Source: Gelidibacter maritimus (GTDB taxonomy: Bacteria > Bacteroidota > Bacteroidia > Flavobacteriales > Flavobacteriaceae). From it: a stretch of DNA of 64,000 nt. Shown piece by piece: positions 9,150 through 17,168 of this stretch. Both the position numbers and the translations under genes were made by a program. Numbering within the stretch: position 1 is the first letter of the stretch; the number at the start of each line of letters is the position of its first letter. Under the pieces are notes generated by a model. That model saw only the letters and a list, made by a program, of their open reading frames with translations, did not search any database and was not told the origin of the DNA. The stretch is taken from positions 1-64,000 of the forward strand of contig NZ_JACGLT010000003.1 in the NCBI RefSeq assembly GCF_014062315.1, read 5' to 3'.

Positions 9150-9151
9150 TT

Positions 9152-9481
9152 TTAAAATAACTCCAGTTGTGTGGGTAATGGCTCTTTTGGGACTTCGGCG
9201 CGTCCCCAAAAGTTCATAATATTGCCAAATTGTTTATCGGTAATTCGGAGGACGCTCACTTTCCCTAAAGGAGGTAATAGGCGTTTAATACGTTTTTCAT
9301 GCACATCAGCACTTTCGCTACTGGCACAATGCCGCATATAAACTGAGTATTGCATCATAGTGAAGCCATCTTTTAATAGGTTTTTTCTAAAGCCTGCAGC
9401 ATTTCGTCGGTCCTTGGGCGTTTCAGTTGGTAAATCAAAAAATACAAATAACCACATAATTCTATAACCGTTTAGTTCCAT
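9152..9481 (-). CDS. cas2: Cas2, CRISPR adaptation protein
   Basis: A 109-residue Cas2 that would act with Cas1 in spacer integration. The N-terminal strand YRIMWLFVFFDLPTETPKDRRNA carries the conserved Asp after FF. It is followed by FRKNLLKDGFTMMQYSVYMRHC, the typical Cas2 core, and KVSVLRITDKQFGNI near the C-terminus. Its ATG overlaps the end of cas1 by about ten bases, so the two are translationally coupled. The pair is transcribed toward the array, opposite to cas9. This convergent arrangement differs from the usual collinear cas9-cas1-cas2 order. Confidence 0.94.
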   Translation of the reverse strand: MELNGYRIMWLFVFFDLPTETPKDRRNAAGFRKNLLKDGFTMMQYSVYMRHCASSESADVHEKRIKRLLPPLGKVSVLRITDKQFGNIMNFWGRAEVPKEPLPTQLELF

Positions 9482-10355
9482 AATTTTGGATATTTAATTT
9501 TCTTTCTTTCACCAGTGTAACATTGTTGAAGTGAACTGGCTGTTTTTTGAAGGCCAACCATTAAAGGGCTTTTTTCGTTTTTGAAATAAACGGTTCGCGT
9601 CAGCACCTGAAGCAATTCGGATTTTATCTCTGTGGTCAAATCTTGCTCATCATAATGTTGCATGATGAAATGAACAGCTTCATCTACGGCCGGCCGAAAA
9701 GGTTCCATAATATCATCGGCCAGAGCAAATGCGTTGTACTTACTTTTATGATGTATGCCCAATGTATTCAGTAATCCACTTCCGGATAATGCTCTTGCGG
9801 TTGCTGCACGTAAAATAGCATATCCGTAATTGAGAAAATTATTAGGGTAATTGCCAAATCGTTCTCTTTTAAAATCGATGTTAAAAAACGATTTCCAATA
9901 AAAATTAGCGGCTACGGCCTCCATATTTGTAGAATCTCCGCTTAAGACTTTGCTCTCCAAAAATTCGAACGAATTTTTTTTATTTGTTATTTTCTCTAAT
10001 AGAATGCCTTGATTTCTGATTTTTTCCTTGATGGTCTGTTGCCACAATTGTTTTTTAAAGGTAAACTAGCGGCTATTTGATATTTGAAAATTTCTTGTTG
10101 TATATGATGACTGTTGAGGTTGAGAAGCATTCCATTTGGAAGATGTTTGTCATCGCAGATAATACAAGCACAATTATTATTAATTAATTTATTAAGCGCG
10201 GGAATACTTATATATACTTCATTATGATCAATAACGACATAACCGATATCTTCTATTGGAATAGTTCTGTTTATACTGTCTGAAGTGATTACAAGCTGCT
10301 CATTAGCGGTAGTTATGGCGCATTTGTTTGCAAAGAACAATGTTTTTTTTAGCAT
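9472..10355 (-). pseudogene. cas1: Cas1, split by a one-base frameshift at an A-run
   Basis: The integrase of spacer acquisition, in two frames. The first 119 codons (10355 to 9996) give MLKKTLFFANKCAITTANEQ and continue to AASLPLK, then run into an unrelated tail and stop. The rest (LWQQTIKEKIRNQG onward, to KYPKLWN at 9472) is in the -1 frame. It carries the catalytic regions, with Glu in NMEAVAANFYWKSFF and His/Asp in LGIHHKSKYNAFALADDIMEPFRPAVDE. The break lies at six A residues (minus strand; 10051-10056 on plus). A seventh A would restore a normal Cas1 of about 294 residues. The zero-frame sequence there is A-AAA-AAC, a known -1 slippery heptamer, so ribosomal frameshifting could also yield full-length protein. 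Sequencing error in the homopolymer or true inactivation are the alternatives. Confidence 0.88.
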
Positions 10356-11019
10356 AATTGGTCAGTAAGTTAGGTTGGAATTTTGCCAAGCATAAGCGGG
10401 AGGGAACTTTAAATATATAAAATTCAGTTGTTAAAATGCTGAAAGCCAGCAAGATTTTTTAAGGCAACTACTTCATCCTTTGGTTATAAATCTAAACCAC
10501 ACTATTAAAGCACACCTTACAAGCCAAGCTGCCAAATTACAATGACCGTGTTTTTTCTACTAAATAATACATCTTATAAGTGCATTCTATTTTTGCCATG
10601 CGTGCAATGATAGAACCCATTATGTAAGTTTATTGCACCATAATAAAAAATGTTAAAAGGGTATATCTTTCAATAGTCTAAACCAAGATCAAATAGCTTT
10701 ACTCCCATCAGTATTTTTTAACACCTCCGAGCCTATTTCAACTAGTAAAAGACAATTTTGATTCATACCTCGTGCCCTTATCCGTCCGTTCCATTCGGAT
10801 GGACCCCAAGGTTCTTGCATAATGTATTCGGAGAAATTTCAACATTTAGTCCAGCAGAAAGAGTCAATTTAATTTTTATTGTTTAAAATTCTAAAATTCA
10901 GTGTGTTGCGATTTTGATTGACATATTTAATACTAAAAAAGATGATTTTTTAAAACCGACCCTTTGAAAATCTCGTAAGTAGAGTTCAAAGCAAAATAGT
11001 TTAACAAAAAATCAAAAAC
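10356..11019. other. Intergenic stretch upstream of cas1
   Basis: About 660 bases between divergent cas1 and the CHRD lipoprotein gene, AT-rich, with stops in all frames. I see no gene or clear TAnnTTTG promoter. A short stretch at 10489-10502 (AATCTAAACCACAC) resembles the complement of the start of the CRISPR repeat but is too short to call. Confidence 0.5.
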
Positions 11020-12579
11020 ATGAAAACCAAAATTTTAACTTCACTGTTAGTCACCTTCTTAATGTTCACGAGTTGTAGTAATGACGACGACGCTGCTATG
11101 ATCCAAGAAACGGGAGAGCGCAAAACCTATTCTTTAATGGCTGTTTCCGATCCGTCAATTTCAGGAATGGTCACGTTTGTAAAGAACACCGATAATTCAA
11201 CTACTGTAAAAGTAGATTTGGATGGGACCTCATCAGGAATGCATCCGGCCCACATTCACATTAATACGGCTGCCGAGGGTGGTGCTATTGCCATTAGTTT
11301 AGAGCCAATAAATGGGGCTACGGGCATGAGTTCTACAACCTTTAGTACAAAGGATGACGGCACACCGATTAGTTACGAACAGCTATTGGATTTTAATGGC
11401 TATGTCAATGTGCACAAAAGTGCCGACGATCTTGGAACCTTGATTGCTCAAGGCGATATCGGTCAAAACGAATTGACCACTATGTCCAAAACCTATGCCT
11501 TAGGCTCTAAATCAGATCCAAGTATTATGGGCGATGCCAAATTCACAAAACGCGTTAACGGCACCACATTGATTGAGATCATGTTGGAGGGTACGTCTGC
11601 CGGTGATGAGCATCCAGGACATATTCACATGAATACTGCCGCTGAAGGTGGAGACATTGCCGTAACCTTTACCCCGTTAGACGGAGCAACTGGGATGAGT
11701 AAAACGCAGGTTGCAATGTTGGCTGATGGGACAGCAATTTCTTATGATGAACTTTTAGATTATAACGGATACATCAATATTCACAAAAGTGCCGACGATC
11801 TTGGAACCTTGATTGCTCAAGGCGATATCGGCCAAAACGAATTGACCACTATGTCCAAAACCTATGCCTTAGGCTCTAAATCGGATCCAAGTATTATGGG
11901 CGATGCCAAATTCACAAAACGCGTTAACGGCACCACATTGATTGAGATCATGTTGGAGGGTACGACTGCCGGTGATGAGCATCCAGGACATATTCACATG
12001 AATACTGCCGCTGAAGGTGGAGACATTGCCGTAACCTTTACTCCATTAGACGGCGCTACAGGTATGAGTACAACGCAGGTTGCTATGTTGGCCGATGGGA
12101 CAGCCATTACCTATGACGAACTGTTAGAATTTGATGGGTATATCAATATTCACAAAAGTGCCGACGATCTTGGTACCTTGATTGCTCAAGGTGATATCGG
12201 TCAAAACGAATTGACCGGCGAAGCTAAAGCATACACTTTGGTTACGGTTGGCAGTTCTGGTGTTGACGGTGAGGCCACGTTTTATGAGAGAACAAATGGT
12301 GAGGCTTTATTGGTTATTGCCGTGATGGGAACCATGAACGGAAACAGTCATCCGTCTCATATCCATATCGGCGATATTAATAATCCTGGTGCTATTGCGG
12401 TAAGCCTTAATCCTGTGGATGGAGATAGTGGCATGTCTATGACAAATATTGCTAAATTGGATGATGATAGTGTATTTGGCTATGAAGACGTATTAACTTA
12501 TAACGGCTATATTAACGTCCATAAAAGCGCTGCAGAATTGGATGTTTTATTAACCCAAGGAAATATTGGTGTCAACTAA
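11020..12579 (+). CDS. Lipoprotein with four tandem CHRD domains
   Basis: An exported 519-residue lipoprotein: hydrophobic N-terminus with lipobox FTSC and Cys19, then an Asp-rich spacer. Four CHRD-type units of about 123 residues follow. Each has an HP-x-HIH motif (PAHIHIN, PGHIHMN twice, PSHIHIG), a GA-TGMS segment, and an NGYxNxHKSADDLGTLIAQGDIG block. CHRD domains take their name from chordin, and their bacterial function is not well known. The HxH motifs suggest possible metal binding (inference). Units 2 and 3 are almost identical at DNA level with a 369-base period (11471 and 11840), a sign of recent duplication or gene conversion. The gene stands alone with its own terminator. It likely sits on the periplasmic or surface face of the envelope. 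Confidence 0.82.
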   Translation: MKTKILTSLLVTFLMFTSCSNDDDAAMIQETGERKTYSLMAVSDPSISGMVTFVKNTDNSTTVKVDLDGTSSGMHPAHIHINTAAEGGAIAISLEPINGATGMSSTTFSTKDDGTPISYEQLLDFNGYVNVHKSADDLGTLIAQGDIGQNELTTMSKTYALGSKSDPSIMGDAKFTKRVNGTTLIEIMLEGTSAGDEHPGHIHMNTAAEGGDIAVTFTPLDGATGMSKTQVAMLADGTAISYDELLDYNGYINIHKSADDLGTLIAQGDIGQNELTTMSKTYALGSKSDPSIMGDAKFTKRVNGTTLIEIMLEGTTAGDEHPGHIHMNTAAEGGDIAVTFTPLDGATGMSTTQVAMLADGTAITYDELLEFDGYINIHKSADDLGTLIAQGDIGQNELTGEAKAYTLVTVGSSGVDGEATFYERTNGEALLVIAVMGTMNGNSHPSHIHIGDINNPGAIAVSLNPVDGDSGMSMTNIAKLDDDSVFGYEDVLTYNGYINVHKSAAELDVLLTQGNIGVN

Positions 12580-12601
12580 ACTTTGGTTTGTTGTGATTGC
12601 T

Positions 12602-12635
12602 GAAAGGCTGCCTACTAATGGGCAGTCTTTTTGTT
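12602..12635 (+). terminator. Terminator after the CHRD gene
   Basis: Stem GGCTGCC / GGGCAGTC followed by five T residues, 25 bases after the stop codon. Confidence 0.65.
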
Positions 12636-12687
12636 TGATCCGTAATTCATATTAAGCGTCAGATAGCCAAGCACAAATTGGTTAAAA

Positions 12688-12724
12688 AAAATCCCACAGA
12701 TGATGATATCTGATGGGATTTTAG
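12688..12724 (-). terminator. Terminator of the exported-protein block (bidirectional)
   Basis: Hairpin of ATCCCACAGAT and ATCTGATGGGAT, flanked by A-run and T-run. On the minus strand it lies about 70 bases beyond the end of the 206-residue protein gene. Confidence 0.6.
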
Positions 12725-12790
12725 GTTGTGTTGCTACTATTGATTTTAGCAGCTCCAGATTAATTAAATAAGGCTTTAATTCTTACTGAT

Positions 12791-13411
12791 TTAGTTATCA
12801 AATCGTTGTAAATGTAAGATGTCAATTTTTGATTTATCGTTCCGTGAGCGCACCAAGATGGTAAAATAATGTTGTTCTACATTATCATAATCTGCTCCAG
12901 CGCTGTAGCTAAGCGGTTTCACATCTATCATGGTATGCCAATTGCCGTCAGCATTGGCCTTTACGGGTCTCCAGTCTTCAATTACCTTACTGTAATAACG
13001 ATTGGTATCGGTATAGTTATCAACCGTCCTTTTTCCTGATTGCACTCTAATTTCAATCCATTGGCGTTTGTTTGTACGACCTTTTACGGTTATTTTTCCA
13101 TTCAACCCTTCGCCTACCGAGAGATTGCTTTTTGGTGATGTAATGGCTACGTAAACTGCTTCCGTTGTTGGCGTGATGACTTGTTCTCCCGTAATGGGGT
13201 CAATGCGGCCATGCTTTACACGTTCTTTAATTGGGGTCACCTTGGCTTTAGACCGTGGTATCACCTTCATTTCCTCCATAGTCTTGGCTTTTTTGGTTTT
13301 TTCTACCTTGACTTTTTGTTCCACCTTTTGCTTTGAGGTTTTCTGTGCGTATAATTGAGAGGTCATTACCATCAATACTACTGTTGCTGTCATTAATAAT
13401 TTAATTTTCAT
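12791..13411 (-). CDS. Exported protein with one Ig-like module
   Basis: A 206-residue protein with a signal peptide (cleavage expected after QLYA, before Q23), then a Lys-rich linker of about 50 residues. A motif IDPITGEQ follows, then a single beta-sandwich-like module (ITSPKSNLSVGEG to HLQRF). The module is clearly related to the C-terminal third of the 416-residue protein at 17169-18419: both contain ITSP-SNL, TVKGR, EIRVQ(S/T)G, VI-DW and end LVR-K-I-LHL. It has no known enzymatic motif. It is the last gene of the exported-protein block, 206 bases after the tail-sheath-like gene. A structural or binding role at the cell surface or periplasm is likely. Function is unknown. Confidence 0.7.
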   Translation of the reverse strand: MKIKLLMTATVVLMVMTSQLYAQKTSKQKVEQKVKVEKTKKAKTMEEMKVIPRSKAKVTPIKERVKHGRIDPITGEQVITPTTEAVYVAITSPKSNLSVGEGLNGKITVKGRTNKRQWIEIRVQSGKRTVDNYTDTNRYYSKVIEDWRPVKANADGNWHTMIDVKPLSYSAGADYDNVEQHYFTILVRSRNDKSKIDILHLQRFDN

Positions 13412-13617
13412 AAACTGTTGTTTTAATTAATATTCTATGTTAATCGATGTGTTTGCTTTAACTGAAAGCAAGTCGGTTTTCTATGCTCATGCCAGCTTTT
13501 GGTCAAAATGCAAAATTTTTGGCGCAGTCAGTTTTTTTTTAATTATTGACTCTTGACATCTCACATGTTGTTAATAAAGTGGTATCACAAATCAAGCGTT
13601 AATGGACGGCGTTCTAA

Positions 13618-15186
13618 TTAATTGTCGTGCATATCTTGAGAAATCCTTAACAACGAGAATTCTGCTGGTCTCGATGGTGATATCCCGATGTCTACAATCA
13701 TCTTTCCGTTATTTACATCGTGTTCTGTCATGGTTTCATTCAGACCCACCCTTACAAAATAAGCCTGTTCTGGTTTAGCACCCATTAATGCGCCCGCTCG
13801 CCAGAGCTCGATGAGGTAATTTGTGATCATTGCTTTCACATTGCTCCACGTTGCAGGGTTGTTTGGCGCATTTTTAAATTGTGCCAGAGCATTTTTTACT
13901 GAGGTTTCAATGGTCATGCCCATTCGCATCACAGGAATATAGCGCCATTCGTAATCATTGCTGGCCAATGTGCGGGCACCCCAAACCATAACCCCTTTGC
14001 CTTTAAAACTTCTAATGGCATTAATGGATTTTCCTGAGCTGTCAACATTAAGATTGGCCTGAGCATTGTTATCAATGGCTAGTGTTGGTGCTGTAACCTT
14101 ATTCAGGGATATATTGGCTGGTGCTTTCCAAACGCCTCTGGAGGCATCAGCCTTGGCGTAAACACCAGCAACAGCTGCACTGGGCGGTAATTTGAGATGG
14201 ATTGTATTGATCCTCTGTTTTATCTGTTGGTATTGTGTTCTATAATTTCCATTATCAGCGTGATATAAAGAGGTCTCAGCTTTGCTTGGATCTCTTGCAA
14301 TGAGGTCTTCAGGATGCTTCAACACCATGGTTTTATTGTTTTGATTTAGCTTTACTTGAATCTTATCTTCAGAAATATGGTAATTAAGGGTTGTTTGCAA
14401 GGATGGAAAGTAAGCCGCTCCATATTTAAGATTTTCGGTCCCCATCGAGAATCGGAATTTTTCTACCGAATCTGAAATATCACTATTTGATTCTTTGACA
14501 TCGCAGATCAGAAAACGATCCTTTCTTTCGGCACATTGGGCAAGTGCGGTCTTATAGACTTCGGCTGGGTCTCCAATGTTTTCAGAACTGCTGATATCCG
14601 GAAACAGAATCAAGGTTGGTATGTCTTCGTTTTCCAGCAATGCTAAACCCGACATAAAGTCTTCATTTTGTATGAGATTATCATAATGGCCAACCGAGGT
14701 AATGAAACAATCGTCACCGCCATTGGCAAAAAAAAGTTCCAACATATAGTACATCTTGTATTTTGGAGTAGTCAATAGCTCTGGGGGAATGATGCTTCCG
14801 TCATTGGTTATCTGAAACACACCTAAATCAGCTGGGTTAGCGCCACCAAATTTAGATATATACTCCTGCATAGAACGGATCCGTGTTGGGCTATTGGAGC
14901 CTTTTTCAGTATACCCTATAAAAGCAGGAATAGACGTCTCCACTTGTGTAATTGAAGGGATGGCACTTGAAACTTCTTGAACATAAACGCCTGGAGTGCT
15001 TCTGTTTTTATGAGCATTGCTCCCTTTGTTATCCTTACTAACCTTAGGCATCTTCTTTAGCCGTTTGTGAGGTAGGCTACGTTCTGTTTTTGTCTTTCGA
15101 TTTGTGATCTTGTTTTTAACCTGTGAGAAAGATCCATAGGAAAAAATGAAAAGAAGGATAATACAAAAAAGGTGTGTTTTGTTCAT
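13618..15186 (-). CDS. Phage/eCIS tail-sheath-like protein with an N-terminal signal peptide
   Basis: This 522-residue protein is a tail-sheath homologue from residue ~64 onward. PGVYVQEVSSAIPSITQVE (65-83) and IPAFIGYTEKG are the standard sheath N-terminus. The middle has a domain with LALLENEDIPTLILFPD, KDRFLICDV and YGAAYFPSL. The C-terminal domain (~395-520) has KGVMVWGARTLAS, EWRYIPVMRMGMTIETS, ELWRAGALMG and YFVRVGLNETMTEHD. Sheaths normally polymerise in the cytoplasm around a tube. Here residues 1-21 form a credible Sec signal peptide (cleavage SFS-Q22), then a Lys-rich linker, as in neighbouring exported proteins. An internal ATG at residue 46 (15051) would give an ordinary sheath start, so the longer start needs proof. 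No tube, baseplate or ATPase genes are in the window. A terminator upstream suggests its own promoter. Confidence 0.85.
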   Translation of the reverse strand: MNKTHLFCIILLFIFSYGSFSQVKNKITNRKTKTERSLPHKRLKKMPKVSKDNKGSNAHKNRSTPGVYVQEVSSAIPSITQVETSIPAFIGYTEKGSNSPTRIRSMQEYISKFGGANPADLGVFQITNDGSIIPPELLTTPKYKMYYMLELFFANGGDDCFITSVGHYDNLIQNEDFMSGLALLENEDIPTLILFPDISSSENIGDPAEVYKTALAQCAERKDRFLICDVKESNSDISDSVEKFRFSMGTENLKYGAAYFPSLQTTLNYHISEDKIQVKLNQNNKTMVLKHPEDLIARDPSKAETSLYHADNGNYRTQYQQIKQRINTIHLKLPPSAAVAGVYAKADASRGVWKAPANISLNKVTAPTLAIDNNAQANLNVDSSGKSINAIRSFKGKGVMVWGARTLASNDYEWRYIPVMRMGMTIETSVKNALAQFKNAPNNPATWSNVKAMITNYLIELWRAGALMGAKPEQAYFVRVGLNETMTEHDVNNGKMIVDIGISPSRPAEFSLLRISQDMHDN

Positions 15187-15360
15187 AATTCATTGTCGTT
15201 TTTGATGATTATACTCGCATTTCTATAGCTTGCTTCGAATTCCACTTCCAAATGTCGTCATCATCTCTGATAGCCCTACGGGATAAGGACACTCCGCCAA
15301 ATTTCACTTTTTCGTTTAAGGTTCTGTTTTTCGTTTTATCAAGCACCTATTCGAATACTT

Positions 15361-15399
15361 CAAAAACCCTTCAGATCTTTACTATCTGGAGGGTTTTGA
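15361..15399 (-). terminator. Terminator between the 549-residue protein and the sheath-like gene
   Basis: Minus-strand hairpin AACCCTCCAGAT / ATCTGAAGGGTT with T-run. It ends the upstream transcript, so the sheath-like gene likely has a separate promoter in 15187-15360, where I find no exact TAnnTTTG. Confidence 0.6.
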
Positions 15400-15421
15400 A
15401 TAGAGGAGATGATTAATTGTT

Positions 15422-17071
15422 TTAGTCAACGAGTTCAAAACGCATCCAAACAAAAGCTTTTCTATTGTTATGAGCGTTTCTCATGCGGCCTCGAATAGGT
15501 CCCTCTAAAATTGTCCTTCCTGAATAACTCACCTTTCTAAGAGGTAAGGATGCATTGTCAAAATTATCAAATTTCAAGGATTGACTCACATCACCATCAA
15601 AATATGTATGGGATGCATTTAAGTCCTTAGTGCCATTTAAAATGGCAAGAACGTCGTAGATGGCAACTCTCATTTTTCGAGGATCTTTGTTGAGTACATT
15701 ATCATAATCTTCTCTTACTAAAATATTGGATAGTGTTGTACTACTGTATTCTTTAATCCAGGTGTCTATTGTGAATTCGGCATTCCTGTCATTGGCTTCG
15801 TCAGGGGTAATTTCAAAAATAACAGAGTTGTTGATATTTGGCGACCGTCTATCAGTTACTTTTGATTCTTGTACTTGAATTTGCCTATCTCTATTGCCGC
15901 AAATCAGAGCTGTTGACCCCGCCCAATAACTATTTTGGTCTCCCGGTTTACATTTTCTATTGTTACGAAACTTTTTGATGTCCCTGCTAATCGGACTTTT
16001 TATCTTTCCATTAGCCTTATATTTCACATGCTGCGTGATGCCATAATCATCTATTTTATCGTCATCTTTTGATACTGCACATTGAATTTCAAGCAAGGTT
16101 ACTTTTAATTTCACATTAGGAATGGGTTTCCACATCGTCTTGGTGGTTGGTTCAGAATAAATGGTTCTGGTTGCTTTGTTACCTACTTCCTTACCATTTT
16201 CTTTTCGTACTGCTGTGATATCGTGAGTCACCTTACCATCTGCTTTGTCCACCTTTATAGAATAGAGCTTAACCCTGCCCCATTCGCCTTTGTTGTCTGT
16301 AGATAGATTGGTTTTTGTTCTTTTTGTAATCGCCTCGCCATTTTCTTTATAGGTAGTTGTTATCATGAGTTCGATATCACTATTCCTTTTGGCGGTGCCC
16401 CCAAATACAACGGGAATTTTGGTGAATGATGAAATTTGCGGTGGAGAAATGATGCGTGTTTCTGTATCCTCAAGATCTAAATTGAGGGTGTTGCCAACAT
16501 CTAATTTCTTATCTACTTTTACTGGCGTCTTCATTTTTGCAGGCTGTTTAACCAGGCGCCGCTCAACCTTGGATGATGGGACTTCTTGAGGCACCAAGGT
16601 GAGCTTTGGATTGAGTGCCCTGAATTTCTTTTCAGTCATCTCCACTCGAGAAATCATTTGAATGGGCTGATTGGTTGAAACACTGATTTTCTTTTCACTA
16701 TCGGTCCTTGAATTATCTGTAACTATAATTTCAAAACGGAGATTTTTTGAGCCCTCTGGAGCCCACAAATTAACAGGCGTACTTTGCCATTTCCCATTGT
16801 TGCTGGCTGTTGCTGTAAATGTACCCAAGCCTTGATCTCCACCACTGTAAATTGCCTTAACCTTTATGGAAACGGTTGTTTCTTTTGGCGCTGTACCAGA
16901 AATAGTCAAGGGTGATGAGACTTTTGACTTGTTCTTGGGAGAGGTGATAGAAAGGTCAATACTATTTCGGAATTTAACTTGCGCTTTTTTGCCCCTAATT
17001 ACTTGAGCATGAAAGGGCGTTGAGGCCATTAGGAAAAAATAGACTCCTAAGAATAAAATTGCTTTTTTCAT
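15422..17071 (-). CDS. Exported protein with two Ig-like modules and a novel C-terminal domain
   Basis: A 549-residue protein with a signal peptide (cleavage after PFHA, before Q23). Module 1 (~residues 36-125) has ITSPKNKSKVSSPLTISGTA and a NLWAPEGSKNLRFEI segment. Module 2 (~205-305) has ISPPQISSFTKIPVVFGGTA. Both are close to modules in the next gene (17169-18419). The last ~230 residues (from WKPIPNVKLKVTLLEIQC) form a different domain with three Cys (C-x-V-S, KCKPGD, ICGNRD) that I do not recognise. Proteins with such PLTI-GTA modules usually act as adhesive or structural parts outside the cytoplasm. It is co-oriented with its paralogue, 97 bases apart, and is followed by a terminator. 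Confidence 0.7.
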   Translation of the reverse strand: MKKAILFLGVYFFLMASTPFHAQVIRGKKAQVKFRNSIDLSITSPKNKSKVSSPLTISGTAPKETTVSIKVKAIYSGGDQGLGTFTATASNNGKWQSTPVNLWAPEGSKNLRFEIIVTDNSRTDSEKKISVSTNQPIQMISRVEMTEKKFRALNPKLTLVPQEVPSSKVERRLVKQPAKMKTPVKVDKKLDVGNTLNLDLEDTETRIISPPQISSFTKIPVVFGGTAKRNSDIELMITTTYKENGEAITKRTKTNLSTDNKGEWGRVKLYSIKVDKADGKVTHDITAVRKENGKEVGNKATRTIYSEPTTKTMWKPIPNVKLKVTLLEIQCAVSKDDDKIDDYGITQHVKYKANGKIKSPISRDIKKFRNNRKCKPGDQNSYWAGSTALICGNRDRQIQVQESKVTDRRSPNINNSVIFEITPDEANDRNAEFTIDTWIKEYSSTTLSNILVREDYDNVLNKDPRKMRVAIYDVLAILNGTKDLNASHTYFDGDVSQSLKFDNFDNASLPLRKVSYSGRTILEGPIRGRMRNAHNNRKAFVWMRFELVD

Positions 17072-17168
17072 GATTAATATATTGTTATAATGATTATTTT
17101 ATAGGATAACATTTCACTTGAAGACTTCAGAATCCAATTCATAAAAATGGACCTGATGGAATATTTCC

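Noticed and set aside
10489-10502. AATCTAAACCACAC, similar to the complement of the CRISPR repeat start
   Set aside because: Only about 13 bases with an insertion, not at repeat spacing and with no hairpin context. Chance is likely in AT-rich DNA.
13618-15186. Prophage or T6SS/eCIS gene cluster around the sheath-like gene
   Set aside because: No tube, baseplate, spike, AAA+ ATPase, capsid or integrase gene was seen within the window.
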